A DNA stretch of 64,000 bases from Clostridium sp. LS (lineage in GTDB: Bacteria > Bacillota > Clostridia > Clostridiales > Clostridiaceae). This document shows, one piece after another, positions 19,083-29,010 of the stretch (position 1 is the stretch's first letter; every line of letters starts with the position of its first letter). Position numbers and translations under genes: made by a program. Below the pieces are notes generated by a model. It was not told the origin of the DNA and did no database searches. It saw only the letters and a list, made by a program, of their open reading frames with translations. Location of the stretch: positions 62,001 through 126,000 of the forward strand of contig NZ_AUUU01000006.1 in the NCBI RefSeq assembly GCF_002760435.1, in the 5' to 3' direction.

Positions 19083-19446
19083 CTGGTCTTATAAGTACAT
19101 TAAACCCCAAGTCTGTGCCTATATATTTTCTTTCATAATTAATTTTAATAGCATGAACTGTTCCTAAGAGTACTGAACATTCAGCAGATATATATCTTCC
19201 TGGCCCTATTTTAAATTCAATTTCATTTCCATGGCTTTTAGTCCACTCATATATTATTGTATCAATTTCTCTTCCTAACTCTTTTATAGCTAAAGGTTGT
19301 TGTCCCTTTTGCTTTTCATTTGGAATACCAAAGCCTCCACCCATATCAATAAATTCAAGATCTTCAAAATTTTCAGCTATAGCCAGCAAAGCTTTAATAC
19401 TTTCTAATTTATATCTAAATATACTTTCTTGTGCACTACTTGACTT
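19048..19446 (-). pseudogene. lysA-like decarboxylase fragment
   Basis: An internal piece of a fold-III PLP decarboxylase (diaminopimelate decarboxylase LysA or a relative). FIDMGGGFGIP is the PLP phosphate-binding glycine motif, then GPGRYISAECSVLLGTVHAIK and YIGTDLGFNVLIRPVM. The frame continues upstream to about 19446 (SSAQESIFRYKLESIKALLAI) without a start codon, meets a stop above that, and ends abruptly after RPVMHNSHHNIES. Both the N-terminal barrel with the PLP lysine and the C-terminal Cys region are missing, so it cannot be active. Confidence 0.8.
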
Positions 19447-19479
19447 TAATTATTTCTTATCGTTATTATAAAAAGTTAT

Positions 19480-19523
19480 TGTCATTATATACAGTGGCAG
19501 TTATACTTATTTTTATAATGACA
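19480..19523 (+). promoter_or_regulatory. Inverted repeat ahead of the MocR-type regulator
   Basis: TGTCATTATA (19480-19489) and TATAATGACA (19514-19523) form a perfect ten-base inverted repeat, 22 bp before the regulator start. The right arm contains TATAAT. It may be the autoregulatory operator of the adjacent GntR/aminotransferase-like protein. Confidence 0.4.
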
Positions 19524-19545
19524 GATTCTAAATTTGAGGTGGAAA

Positions 19546-20955
19546 ATGTTAGAAATAGTATTTAATTTAAATAACGATAATAAAGAACCTTTATATATGC
19601 AGATTTATAAACATATTAAAGACGAAATCCTATGTGGGAATATACCTTCTGAAAGCAAGCTTCCTTCCATCAGAACTTTATGCAAAGATCTAAAAGTAAG
19701 TAAAAATACAGTTGAAGCAGCTTATGAGCAATTAATTGCTGAAGGATATGTAAAGCCAAAAAATAGATCAGGTCTATATGTTGAAAAAATGGAAAGCGGC
19801 TTTAGTAACTTGAAAATCATTTCCTCTGACTCATATAAAGAAAATATACCTAAAACCTCCTACCCACAGATAAAATATGATTTTAGCAGCGGACAAATTG
19901 ATCTATCTTCATTTCCATATACCCAATTCAGAAAAATATTAACCAGATGTGTTGATGAATATTCTAAAGAATTGCTTTTATACGGAGACCACAAGGGTGA
20001 TTATGGTTTAAGATACGAAATTGCTAAATACATTCACCATTCCAGAGGTGTCAGATGTTCTCCAGAACAAATACTAATTTCTTCAGGAACTCAAGAGTCA
20101 TTGAATTTGTTATGTTTGATTCTGTTAAATTTACATTCGAATATAGCCTTTGAAAATCCAAGCTATATAGGTGCAAAGGATGTATTTAAAAATTTTAATT
20201 TTAATATAAATCCTATTAATTTAAATGAAGACGGAATAGATATTAATGCCTTAAGTAAGAGTAATTCGAAAATCGTATATGTTACTCCATCACACCAATA
20301 TCCTTATGGAATGGTAATGCCTATATCTAGAAGACTAAAACTTCTCAATTGGGCTAATGAAAATAACGGAATAATAATTGAAGATGATTATGATGGAGAA
20401 TTTAGATATAAAGGAAAATCAATTCCATCCTTACAAGGTCTTGATGAAACTGGAAGAGTTGTATATTTAGGAAGCTTTTCTAAATCCCTTATGCCTTCTC
20501 TAAGAATAAGCTATTTAGTACTTCCACAATTCCTTTTAGATGTATATGAAGAAAAATATAGAACTTATGAACAACCTGTACCTAGGTTAATTCAGAAAAC
20601 TATTGAACTTTTTATGAAGGAAGGATATTGGGATAAACATTTAAGAAAATCAAAAGTTTTGTATAAGAAAAAACAAGAAATTTTAATAAACTCCATTGCA
20701 AAGTACTTTGGAGATAATGTAAATATTATTGGTGCTGATTCTGGTCTTCATATTTTAATACAAATAAACACAACACTAAAAGAAAATGAACTAATAGGTA
20801 AAGCTTTAAATGCTGGAATTAAAGTCCATCCAACCCTAGTTAGCTGGGTAAATCCACCTAATGATATACTACCAGTTATTTTCATCGGCTTTGCAGGTAT
20901 ACAAATAGAACATATTCCTGAAGCTATTGAAGCTTTAAGCGAATGCTGGCTTTAA
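19546..20955 (+). CDS. MocR-family regulator (GntR HTH + aminotransferase-like)
   Basis: 469-residue fusion of an N-terminal GntR winged helix (YMQIYKHIKDEILCGNIPSESKLPSIRTLCKDLKVSKNTVEAAYEQL) with a fold-I aminotransferase-like domain. SGTQESLNLL and the lysine in YLGSFSKSLMPSLRISY are the PLP-binding positions. MocR proteins usually control vitamin B6, GABA, taurine or amino-acid genes; PdxR is one example, but no pdx genes are next to it. The original divergent partner may have been the lysA-like gene now reduced to a fragment. GAGGTGG precedes the ATG at 19546. Confidence 0.9.
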   Translation: MLEIVFNLNNDNKEPLYMQIYKHIKDEILCGNIPSESKLPSIRTLCKDLKVSKNTVEAAYEQLIAEGYVKPKNRSGLYVEKMESGFSNLKIISSDSYKENIPKTSYPQIKYDFSSGQIDLSSFPYTQFRKILTRCVDEYSKELLLYGDHKGDYGLRYEIAKYIHHSRGVRCSPEQILISSGTQESLNLLCLILLNLHSNIAFENPSYIGAKDVFKNFNFNINPINLNEDGIDINALSKSNSKIVYVTPSHQYPYGMVMPISRRLKLLNWANENNGIIIEDDYDGEFRYKGKSIPSLQGLDETGRVVYLGSFSKSLMPSLRISYLVLPQFLLDVYEEKYRTYEQPVPRLIQKTIELFMKEGYWDKHLRKSKVLYKKKQEILINSIAKYFGDNVNIIGADSGLHILIQINTTLKENELIGKALNAGIKVHPTLVSWVNPPNDILPVIFIGFAGIQIEHIPEAIEALSECWL

Positions 20956-21076
20956 ATTACCACAAATTATTTTTATAAAACTCAACGAACTATATTTTGT
21001 GGCAAAACTATTACTATAAATAATTATGAAACGAAACATTCTCACTAATACCCATTTTACAAAGGAGAAGCAGATT

Positions 21077-22261
21077 ATGAATGAATTGCATTTTTTTTAC
21101 AAACAAAATCCTAATCTTAGGAAAGACCAAAAATCTAGTATTATCCAAGATATTTTTATAACTAATTTTGTAAGAATGAAATTACTCCTTGGTATATTTA
21201 TAATAGTTGAAATTTTATTTATAATCTTTAATGATATACCTTATTTGTTCAACCCTTCTAAAAATATAATATGGAATGATAGTAGATTCTTTATCTTACA
21301 TTTACTAATTTTATTTGTTTCTATTATTGGACTTATAATGATAAAAATCTCAACTAAAAATAGTCCAGATAAATTAAAAAACACATACAAATTATTAATT
21401 CCCGTTTTAACTATTTTGCTTTTAAGCTTAATGGCCATAATCAACGGTTTAGACCAACTTAAACCCGGAAACATAAGCAGCGTTTTTATAGCTAACCTTA
21501 TTATATTCAGTGCCGTTATAATATTTAGATTCCCCTTAAACTTAGTTGTATACTCAATTCCATTTTTAACTTATTTATATGGATTACTAAAGTTTCAGCA
21601 CAACACTGAATTATTAATTTCAAACATAATAAATGGATCCATCTTCTTTTTAGCAGTTATTCTAATTTCAACACTAATTTATAATTACCACTATGAAAAA
21701 ACAGCTAAAAACATACTTTTGGAAGAAACTAATTCTAAGTTAAATTATATGTCCAGTCATGATCCATTAACAGGGCTTTTAAATAGACGAAGTTTTGGAA
21801 CTCAGGTTTCTGAAAAAATGAAAAGCATTGCTAAAACTGAAGAACTCGCTGGTCTTATCTTAATAGACATTGATTATTATAAATATATAAATGATAAGTT
21901 CGGTCATCCTATAGGAGATATTGTACTTAAAGAAGTAAGCAATATCTTAACTGAACATATAAAAGCTACTGATTTAGTTACTCGCTGGGGTGGTGAAGAA
22001 TTTCTTATATTTCTTTTTCAAACTTCAATTAATGAAGCTTACTCCTTAGCTGAAAATCTTCGGTTGGCAATTGAAAATAAAGTAGTATTAGCTGATGAAT
22101 GCAAAATACAGGTAACTGCAAGCTTCGGTGTTTCACTATTAAAAGATAATTCTCCAAATTCCTTTGACATTTCATATAAAGCGGCTGATGCCGCTCTTTA
22201 TAAAGCAAAAAATCAAGGTAGAAATCAAGTTATATTATCTTCAGATATTGAAAAAAAATAA
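21077..22261 (+). CDS. Membrane diguanylate cyclase (GGDEF)
   Basis: 394-residue protein with about six hydrophobic segments in the first 210 residues and no recognisable ligand domain, then a GGDEF domain starting at SHDPLTGLLNRRSF. The active-site loop reads RWGGEEF, a functional variant, with LILIDIDYYKYINDKFGHPIGD as the metal and substrate region. It is expected to make cyclic di-GMP at the membrane. No clear RxxD inhibitory site was identified. The start at 21077 follows AAAGGAGAAGCAGATT. Monocistronic, with a terminator downstream. Confidence 0.92.
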   Translation: MNELHFFYKQNPNLRKDQKSSIIQDIFITNFVRMKLLLGIFIIVEILFIIFNDIPYLFNPSKNIIWNDSRFFILHLLILFVSIIGLIMIKISTKNSPDKLKNTYKLLIPVLTILLLSLMAIINGLDQLKPGNISSVFIANLIIFSAVIIFRFPLNLVVYSIPFLTYLYGLLKFQHNTELLISNIINGSIFFLAVILISTLIYNYHYEKTAKNILLEETNSKLNYMSSHDPLTGLLNRRSFGTQVSEKMKSIAKTEELAGLILIDIDYYKYINDKFGHPIGDIVLKEVSNILTEHIKATDLVTRWGGEEFLIFLFQTSINEAYSLAENLRLAIENKVVLADECKIQVTASFGVSLLKDNSPNSFDISYKAADAALYKAKNQGRNQVILSSDIEKK

Positions 22262-22286
22262 TTGGTTTATAAATAATATAAAAGAA

Positions 22287-22313
22287 AAGGCTATAAGAAT
22301 ATCTTATAGCCTT
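22287..22313. terminator. Bidirectional terminator
   Basis: AAGGCTATAAGA and TCTTATAGCCTT are perfect 12-base arms with a three-base loop, between the convergent diguanylate cyclase and zinc-ribbon genes. Confidence 0.75.
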
Positions 22314-22321
22314 GTAATTTA

Positions 22322-22489
22322 CTATCTGTCGAAGCTTCTATTGTTTCTTTGTTGCTTTCTAGCTTTTCTACATTCTGGACATCTAACTGGATCGTTATCA
22401 AATCCTTTTTCTTTGTAGAATTCTTGTTCTCCAACTGTGAAAACAAATTCCTTTCCACAATCTTTACATACTAAAGTTCTATCTTCCAT
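22322..22489 (-). CDS. Small zinc-ribbon protein
   Basis: 55-residue protein starting MEDRTLVCKDCGKEFVFT, with two CxxC knuckles (CKDC and CPEC) about 28 residues apart and a basic tail, KARKQQRNNRSFDR. It matches the widespread clostridial zinc-ribbon family of unknown function that probably binds nucleic acid or protein. The start at 22489 follows GGGAGGATTTTTATA; a longer frame to 22513 has no ribosome site. Confidence 0.88.
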   Translation of the reverse strand: MEDRTLVCKDCGKEFVFTVGEQEFYKEKGFDNDPVRCPECRKARKQQRNNRSFDR

Positions 22490-22759
22490 TATAAAAATCC
22501 TCCCTTTTTCCAAAGATTATAACCTGATACCTAGACCCAATCTCTGAAACAGAGGCGAATGTACAGTATTGATTAAATCTTGAATTATCTTACTCTCTTA
22601 GAATATCACACTTTATCTTATAATTCAACACAAATCATTATAATAAAATTGTTAAATTTAAACCTTATTAACTTTTAAAATTAAAATTATTACTAGCTAA
22701 ATTATTAAATTTAATAATTTAATAGCCCTCAATATAACAATTTATTACCTTGCAGAAAA

Positions 22760-23446
22760 TTACTCATTTTCAAATATTAATCCATCCTGAAGCTTTCCTT
22801 TATCCATTGACACTATTCTATCCGCTACATTTTTAGCAAAATCCATATCATGAGTTATTATCATCATACTCATTCCCTTAGTACTTAAACTCTTTATTAG
22901 ATTTGCAACCTCTCCAGTGAGTCCTGGATCTAGTGCTGAAGTTGGTTCATCAAAACACATTATCTTAGGTTCTAAAACTAGTGCTCTTCCAATGGCTACT
23001 CTTTGCTTTTGTCCACCAGATAATTCAAATGGATAATTATCTTTCTTTTCTAACAAGTTAAGAAATCCAAGAGTTTCTTCAGCTTTTTTAACTGCTTCAT
23101 CCTTAGACCACCCCAATACTTTTTGTGGTGCTTCGATTAAATTTTCCAAAACGCTCATATGCGGAAATAGATTAAAGCTTTGAAATACTAATCCTATATC
23201 CTTTCTTATCTCCTTAAGTTGCTTTTTATCAACATACTTACCATTCTTACAGAGGTTCTTTCCGTTTATTTCAATGTCACCCTCATCACAATGTTCCAAT
23301 GCATTTACACATCTAAGTAATGTAGTTTTTCCGCCACCGGAGTGACCTACAACAACTAATATTTCTCCTTTTTTTAATTCAAGATTTATACCCTTTAGAA
23401 CTTCTGTATTTCCAAATTTCTTTTTTACATTACTAATTTTAAGCAT
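22760..23446 (-). CDS. Polar amino-acid ABC transporter, ATPase
   Basis: 228-residue ATP-binding subunit of the GlnQ type: Walker A GHSGGGKTTLL (the variant SGGGK rather than SGSGK), Q-loop VFQSFNLFPHMSV, signature LSGGQKQRVAIGRAL, Walker B IMCFDEPTSALDP and switch His in ITHDM. It energises import by the permease and binding protein just upstream; the three genes form one operon. The substrate (cystine, glutamine or other polar amino acid) cannot be decided from sequence. Confidence 0.93.
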   Translation of the reverse strand: MLKISNVKKKFGNTEVLKGINLELKKGEILVVVGHSGGGKTTLLRCVNALEHCDEGDIEINGKNLCKNGKYVDKKQLKEIRKDIGLVFQSFNLFPHMSVLENLIEAPQKVLGWSKDEAVKKAEETLGFLNLLEKKDNYPFELSGGQKQRVAIGRALVLEPKIMCFDEPTSALDPGLTGEVANLIKSLSTKGMSMMIITHDMDFAKNVADRIVSMDKGKLQDGLIFENE

Positions 23447-23461
23447 ATATTTTCCTCCACA

Positions 23462-24103
23462 TTACTTATAATAGTCATATTTCTTTTCAACTTTCTTCAA
23501 AATTTGGCTTAAAAGTGCTATTACTATCAAATACACAGCTCCCACGATTAAAAGGGGAACTAAGGAAACATCTCTATTAGTAGCCATTTTCCCGATCTTC
23601 AATAATTCATCCATACCTACTACATAAACTAAAGAAGTATCTTTAACTAAAGTTGTAATTTCATTTGCAACTGGAGGAATAACTCTTTTAAAGGCTTGCG
23701 GAAGTATAATCCTAAAAAATATATCTTTAGAGCTTAATCCTAAAACTTGAGCTCCTTCAACTTGTCCATTATCTATTGACATTATCCCTGCTCTAAAAAT
23801 TTCTCCAAAATAAGCTCCGTAATTTAAGGTAAATGCCAAGATCGCCGCTGGAAATCTGTCGAAGTTAATTCCAATTAAAGGTAATCCAAAAAAGATAACT
23901 ATAATTTGCAATAATAGAGGAGTACCTCTCATTACAAGAATGTATGCTGCACTTATCTGCCTAATTATTAAAGATTTAGATATCCTCATCACAGCAACTA
24001 CTATTCCTAGAGGAATAGATAATATCAATGTAAATGCAAATATTTCTAACGTGACTTTAAGCCCCTCTAATACTTGAGGCAAAAGTTCCAAAACATAATT
24101 CAA
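23462..24103 (-). CDS. Polar amino-acid ABC transporter, permease
   Basis: 213-residue inner-membrane protein of the HisM/GlnP family with about five membrane spans and the EAA loop GAQVLGLSSKDIFFRIILPQAFKRVIPP in the C-terminal half. The N-terminal LEGLKVTLEIF and MRGTPLLLQI are typical for this family. It lies 15 bp before the ATPase gene and 81 bp after the binding-protein gene. It probably acts as a homodimer. Confidence 0.93.
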   Translation of the reverse strand: MNYVLELLPQVLEGLKVTLEIFAFTLILSIPLGIVVAVMRISKSLIIRQISAAYILVMRGTPLLLQIIVIFFGLPLIGINFDRFPAAILAFTLNYGAYFGEIFRAGIMSIDNGQVEGAQVLGLSSKDIFFRIILPQAFKRVIPPVANEITTLVKDTSLVYVVGMDELLKIGKMATNRDVSLVPLLIVGAVYLIVIALLSQILKKVEKKYDYYK

Positions 24104-24184
24104 AGTAATTTCCTCCTCTTATTGCTTCATTATTTTATATTCTCATTAAAATAAAATTCTGTTATATTTATATAACTTTTACTG

Positions 24185-25021
24185 CTACTTAACAACTATA
24201 TCTTGTCCAAACCATTTTTTTGATATTTCCCCAGCAGTGCCATCTGATTTTACTTCATCTAAAGCTTTATTAAAGGCATCTACAAACTTAGTATCTCCTT
24301 TTCTAATTCCAACTCCATATTGTTCATTTCCAAAATTATCACTTAAAATTTTATACTTCTCTTCTCCTCTAGCCTTCATATAATATCTAGCTAATATTTC
24401 ATCAACAACAATTGCATCCAATCTTTTTGCTTCTAAATCCATTAATGCAGCATTATTATCTTCAAAAGTAACTAATTTTCCACCATCGAACCCTTTTTCT
24501 GTATTCCCATCTGCCTGAACTGCATCTACTGCAGTTGAACCAGTTTGCGCTCCAACTTTCTTCCCTGCTAAATCAGCTTTAGTTTTAATATTAGAATCTG
24601 CTAATGTAACTATAACTTGAGTATTATTTAAATATGGTTTTGAAAACTCAACTTTTTGTTTTCTTTCATCTGTAATTGAATATCCGTTCCAGATTAAATC
24701 TATATTACCATTGTTAAGTTCAGTCTCCTTCATATTCCAATCAATTGCTTGAAACTTTACTTTTTTATTAAGTTTTTTTGCAACTGCATTAGCTAAGTCA
24801 ACATCAAATCCAACAATTTCTCCACTTTCATTTTTAAATCCCATAGGAACAAATGTATCATCAAAGCCCACTACTAACTCATCCTTATCTGATGTACTAG
24901 CTGAAGTTTTTGATTCTGTTGATTTACTTTCAGTATTTCCTTTACACGCTACTAAGCTTGTACCAATAGTCGCTATTATAGCTACTATAGCTAATTTTTT
25001 AATCAATTTATTAATTTTCAT
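24185..25021 (-). CDS. Amino-acid ABC transporter, substrate-binding lipoprotein
   Basis: 278-residue family 3 solute-binding protein. The lipoprotein signal ends SLVACKGN (lipid on Cys26), followed by a Ser/Thr/Lys-rich linker and the bilobed domain: LVVGFDDTFVPMGF, GFDVDLANAVAKKLN, WNGYSITDERKQKVEFSKPY. The latter region contributes the ligand-binding Arg. It is the first gene of the three-gene importer operon. The substrate is unknown; polar amino acids or cystine are reasonable candidates. Confidence 0.93.
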   Translation of the reverse strand: MKINKLIKKLAIVAIIATIGTSLVACKGNTESKSTESKTSASTSDKDELVVGFDDTFVPMGFKNESGEIVGFDVDLANAVAKKLNKKVKFQAIDWNMKETELNNGNIDLIWNGYSITDERKQKVEFSKPYLNNTQVIVTLADSNIKTKADLAGKKVGAQTGSTAVDAVQADGNTEKGFDGGKLVTFEDNNAALMDLEAKRLDAIVVDEILARYYMKARGEEKYKILSDNFGNEQYGVGIRKGDTKFVDAFNKALDEVKSDGTAGEISKKWFGQDIVVK

Positions 25022-25252
25022 AAATTATTTCCCCCTGTATTGCTTTTTTCCTTTTATCACTTTACCATACTAAAGCAAAACATTCAAGTACTTTTTTTCG
25101 TTTTATAGTTTTATGTATAAAAAATTAAAATAATTATATTATATTGCATAAAGTCTTCATATTAATAAGTTCACCGTAAGAATTTTATTTGCATCTTTCC
25201 TAATAATTTAACAAAATAAATTATAAAAACATCATAATAAGCATAAAAATTT

Positions 25253-25290
25253 TGCCAATGAAATAAATATACAACTTTATTTCATTGGCA
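25253..25290. terminator. Hairpin downstream of the coiled-coil lipoprotein
   Basis: TGCCAATGAAATAAA and TTTATTTCATTGGCA are perfect 15-base arms around an eight-base loop, 13 bp after the 25,303 stop codon. The minus-strand continuation AAAATTTTTATGC is moderately T-rich. Confidence 0.7.
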
Positions 25291-25302
25291 CACATAAACT
25301 AT

Positions 25303-25824
25303 TTATCTTGTTGAAGCTGCTCTATCTAAAGCTCTTTGCAAATTATTCATATGTACTTGAAACTCATCTACTGTATTTGTTACCTGCTTTTCATCTATAG
25401 GATTTTTTGCCGTGTCCACCCGATTTTTTGCATCCTCAACATTATCTTTAATTTGATTTAGCTTGTCATTAATATCATCAAACTTATTCTTTATATCTTC
25501 ACTCTTTCCTTGAAAATCTGCGCTGTTTAGAGCATCAGTAAGCTCGTCCGCTTTATCATTTAATTCTCTCATAGTACGTACTGTATCACTATCAACATCA
25601 TTACTTTTATCTGATAACTCTTTAGGTGTTGTCTTTAACTTATCCATTAAATCTTTTACCTTTTCTGAATCAAATGCTTCATTTATCTTATCTGATGAAG
25701 GTTTTTCATCGGTATTTTCTTTAGTTTCAATTATATAATCATCTTTAATACTGCACCCAATCAAAGAAAAAGAGAGTATTATGCATAGTATCGAAACTGA
25801 AATCATTAGCTTTTTCTTTTTCAT
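25303..25824 (-). CDS. Coiled-coil lipoprotein of unknown function
   Basis: 173-residue protein with a lipoprotein signal (LIGCSIKDD) and then charged Lys/Asp/Glu/Asn-rich helix with heptad-like spacing, such as LNDKADELTDALNSADFQGKSEDIKNKFDDINDKLNQIKDN, to the end. It is probably an extracytoplasmic helical bundle anchored to the membrane. I recognise no family. The ATG at 25824 has GAGGTGAAAATA in front; a GTG nine bases upstream is less likely. Confidence 0.7.
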   Translation of the reverse strand: MKKKKLMISVSILCIILSFSLIGCSIKDDYIIETKENTDEKPSSDKINEAFDSEKVKDLMDKLKTTPKELSDKSNDVDSDTVRTMRELNDKADELTDALNSADFQGKSEDIKNKFDDINDKLNQIKDNVEDAKNRVDTAKNPIDEKQVTNTVDEFQVHMNNLQRALDRAASTR

Positions 25825-25935
25825 TATTTTCACCTCAAATAATTTTTTATACTGCTTAGTCTATATTAATATTTTTTTGTTATGATTTCAATTACTATCA
25901 CTAAATTCATTGCACCAATTTTGTTTTAACAAGTA

Positions 25936-26748
25936 CTATAATTTAGATAATAGTCTCTTTTTATATTTTATACTAGCAACTTCGCTTATATCACTTATAA
26001 TCTTATAATTAGCTATCCCGCCATAAATACCAACTATGGGGATCCCTTGAATTACTTTTGAGAAAAGTATATTTTCTGATAAATTCCTTGAAGTTATTAC
26101 TATTATATTTTTAAGTTTTATATTACTTCTAATTCCTCTATCAATATTGTAACCAATCCTATCTATCTCATTTGAATATATAATTCTTTCAGCTGATTTA
26201 TTTACACTCGCACAGATTATATTCAGAACGAAGGCTTTTTCTTCATCAGATTCGTAGGTATATCCGTAATTTAAGCAGATTTCATATACAGTTCTTAATA
26301 TCATGCTTATAAACACTGGTATATCTGGCAATCCTATACCTAACGCTCCAAGCACCGCACCTTCTGCTGCTGTGATACCTTTATTAATAATTACACCTTT
26401 TCTTACTCTCTTATCAATTCTAGTTAAATTTTTATTATTAATTTTTTTTGATAAAATATATTCATTTATATCCGCTTCACTTTTTAATCTTTCTAAATTA
26501 TAGGTCCTTTCTATTATTAGTGTACCTTTTTCAAATACATAATAGAATCCTTTTTCAAATGCTTTTTCAAATGTATCAATCATTTTTTCAGGAATCTTTT
26601 CTTCAATTTTTTCTTTGATTGGCGAAATTCTTTCTTTTATATATTTGTTTTCTTTTCTATTAAAAAATTTTTCTTCCCTCTTTATTAATTTTTTCATTTG
26701 AGAACTCAAAATCTTTGCTTTCTTACTTTCTATTTCATTTATATTCAA
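25936..26748 (-). CDS. EcsC-family protein
   Basis: 270-residue protein with a basic coiled N-terminal half and the glycine-rich hydrophobic segment AEGAVLGALGIGLPDIPVFISMILRTVYEI, the hallmark of the EcsC family (peripheral membrane proteins linked to the Ecs ABC exporter in Bacillus). A second hydrophobic glycine-rich stretch, IQGIPIVGIYGGIANY, lies near the C-terminus. No EcsAB genes are adjacent, so its partner is unknown. Monocistronic. Confidence 0.85.
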   Translation of the reverse strand: MNINEIESKKAKILSSQMKKLIKREEKFFNRKENKYIKERISPIKEKIEEKIPEKMIDTFEKAFEKGFYYVFEKGTLIIERTYNLERLKSEADINEYILSKKINNKNLTRIDKRVRKGVIINKGITAAEGAVLGALGIGLPDIPVFISMILRTVYEICLNYGYTYESDEEKAFVLNIICASVNKSAERIIYSNEIDRIGYNIDRGIRSNIKLKNIIVITSRNLSENILFSKVIQGIPIVGIYGGIANYKIISDISEVASIKYKKRLLSKL

Positions 26749-27080
26749 TTTCTATTTTCCTCCGTTCCAAAAAGCTTATCATTTGTATTATTGTATGTTA
26801 TTTAATATATTATTTCCATAAAGTTAAGTATTTTAATCAATAACCGACTCTTATTGTTACCAAAATCTTATTATATAGTTCATTAAAAGTCTCTTTAGGT
26901 AAATATTATCATAAACTAATTCATTTTGTATCTTTTATTATTCCTCTTTGATTTCATTTTTATGTTAGTATATAATTATTAGGATATACTTCCACTTAAA
27001 GTGTTTAATATTTACTGATGAAATTAATATATATTCTAAAATAATAGAACCTCTATCAATGTATTATAAGGAGTGATTAT
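26749..27080. other. AT-rich intergenic region with no clear gene
   Basis: About 330 bp between the divergent EcsC and nadE genes. It must hold both promoters. I see no convincing -35/-10 pair, hairpin or small ORF with a good ribosome site, except AAGGAGTG directly before nadE. Confidence 0.5.
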
Positions 27081-28979
27081 ATGGATTTTATAAAAGTTGC
27101 AGCTGCCTGCCCAAAAACTAGAGTTGCTGATGTTGAGTATAATGTAGAGAATATTTTAATGTGCATAGACGATGCAGTTAAATCTGAAAGTAAATTTATA
27201 GTTTTTCCCGAACTATGTATTACATCTTATACTTGCGGAGATTTGTTTTTACAAGAATACTTAATAAACAAATCATTGAGCAGCATTAGGAATATATTAG
27301 ATGCAACTAAAAATTTTGATATTTTAATTGCCGTTGGGGCTCCACTTCTATGTAATAGTGCCTTATACAACTGTGCATTCTTACTATTTAAAGGGAGTGT
27401 TTTAGGAATCGTTCCAAAATCATATCTTCCAAACTATAGTGAATTTTACGAAAAACGCTGGTTTACTGAAGGAATTTCTGTTGAAAATGAAAAAGTAGAC
27501 TTACCGTTCCAAAAAGAAGTTCCATTTGGAACAAACCTGATTTTTTCAAGCGGTATTGTAAACTTTGCAATTGAAATTTGTGAAGACTTATGGGTAACTA
27601 TCCCTCCTAGTTCTTATCTTTCTCTTATGGGAGCTCATATAATTGGGAATCTTTCTGCCTCAAATGAGTTAGTAAGTAAGATGGATTATAGAAAAAGTCT
27701 TATTTCAAATCAAAGTGCCAGAACAATTTCCAGCTATATTTATTCTTCTTCTGGCGTTCACGAATCTACTACTGATGTACTATTTAGTGGTCATCTTTTA
27801 ATAAGTGAAAATGGTTCACTTTTAAAAGAAAATAATAGATTTCAAAGAGAGAATGAAGTAATCTATTCTATAGTCGACGTATTCAAATTGAAGGCTGAAA
27901 GAATGAAGAATCTTAGTTTTAAAGATTCTTCAAGGTTTATTAACAAAAAGCCTAACATGATTAAATTTGAATTTGAGAATGCTTCAATTAATAACTTTGA
28001 TAGATATGTAGATAAACATCCTTTTGTACCTTCTTATGAAAAAGAAAGAGAAATGCGCTGCAAAGAAATATTTAATATTCAAGCTGCAAGCTTAGCAAAG
28101 AGATTAGAACACACTAAATCAAAGAAAGCAATAGTTGGTATATCTGGAGGATTAGATTCAACTCTGGCTCTGCTCGTAATAGTAAAAACCTTTGATTTAC
28201 TTAATCTCGATAAAAGAAATATAGTTACTATTACTATGCCTGGTTTTGGTACAACTGATAGGACATATAATAATGCTATCAGCTTATGCAAGGAATTAGG
28301 TACAGATCTTAGGGAAATAAATATTGTTAAAGCTTCCCTACAGCATTTTGAAGATATTGGCCATAACAGCGACATTCACGATGTTACTTATGAAAATGTT
28401 CAAGCAAGAGAAAGAACTCAAATATTAATGGATATTGCTAACAAAGAACATGGACTTTTAATTGGCACTGGAGATTTATCAGAACTTGCACTTGGTTGGT
28501 GCACTTATAACGGAGATCATATGTCAATGTATTCTGTAAATCCATCAATTCCTAAAACTCTTGTTAGATACTTAGTAGAATATGTTGCACAAAATGAATC
28601 TACTAAAATTGTATGTAATACACTTATGGATATACTCGATACTCCTGTTAGTCCGGAGTTATTGCCTAAAGATAAGAATGGTGAAATATCACAAAAAACT
28701 GAGGATATTGTGGGTCCTTATGAACTTCATGATTTCTTCCTATATCATTTTATAAAACATGGTTCAACTAAGGAAAGAATATTCTTCTTAGCTAAAGCAG
28801 CATTTAAAGATGATTATTCAAAAGAAGAAATAGAAAAGTGGTTAGATAAATTTATGTTTAGGTTCTTCACTCAACAATTTAAAAGAAGTGCCCTTCCTGA
28901 TGGACCTAAAGTAGGAAGTATTTCTTTAAGTCCTAGAGGTGACTGGCGTATGCCATCAGATGCCACTCCTTGGAAATAG
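27081..28979 (+). CDS. nadE: Glutamine-dependent NAD+ synthetase
   Basis: 632-residue two-domain enzyme that amidates nicotinic acid adenine dinucleotide. The N-terminal nitrilase-like glutaminase carries the Glu-Lys-Cys triad (FPELC, K in GIVPKSYLPNY, and Cys in IEICEDLW). The C-terminal ATP-pyrophosphatase domain has the P-loop GISGGLDSTLALLV near residue 355, and GTGDLSELALGWCTYNGDHM. The glutaminase domain allows use of glutamine instead of free ammonia. A strong AAGGAGTG precedes the start. Monocistronic, with terminators downstream. Confidence 0.97.
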   Translation: MDFIKVAAACPKTRVADVEYNVENILMCIDDAVKSESKFIVFPELCITSYTCGDLFLQEYLINKSLSSIRNILDATKNFDILIAVGAPLLCNSALYNCAFLLFKGSVLGIVPKSYLPNYSEFYEKRWFTEGISVENEKVDLPFQKEVPFGTNLIFSSGIVNFAIEICEDLWVTIPPSSYLSLMGAHIIGNLSASNELVSKMDYRKSLISNQSARTISSYIYSSSGVHESTTDVLFSGHLLISENGSLLKENNRFQRENEVIYSIVDVFKLKAERMKNLSFKDSSRFINKKPNMIKFEFENASINNFDRYVDKHPFVPSYEKEREMRCKEIFNIQAASLAKRLEHTKSKKAIVGISGGLDSTLALLVIVKTFDLLNLDKRNIVTITMPGFGTTDRTYNNAISLCKELGTDLREINIVKASLQHFEDIGHNSDIHDVTYENVQARERTQILMDIANKEHGLLIGTGDLSELALGWCTYNGDHMSMYSVNPSIPKTLVRYLVEYVAQNESTKIVCNTLMDILDTPVSPELLPKDKNGEISQKTEDIVGPYELHDFFLYHFIKHGSTKERIFFLAKAAFKDDYSKEEIEKWLDKFMFRFFTQQFKRSALPDGPKVGSISLSPRGDWRMPSDATPWK

Positions 28980-29010
28980 TATTATACTAAAGACATAATC
29001 ATAGTAAATT

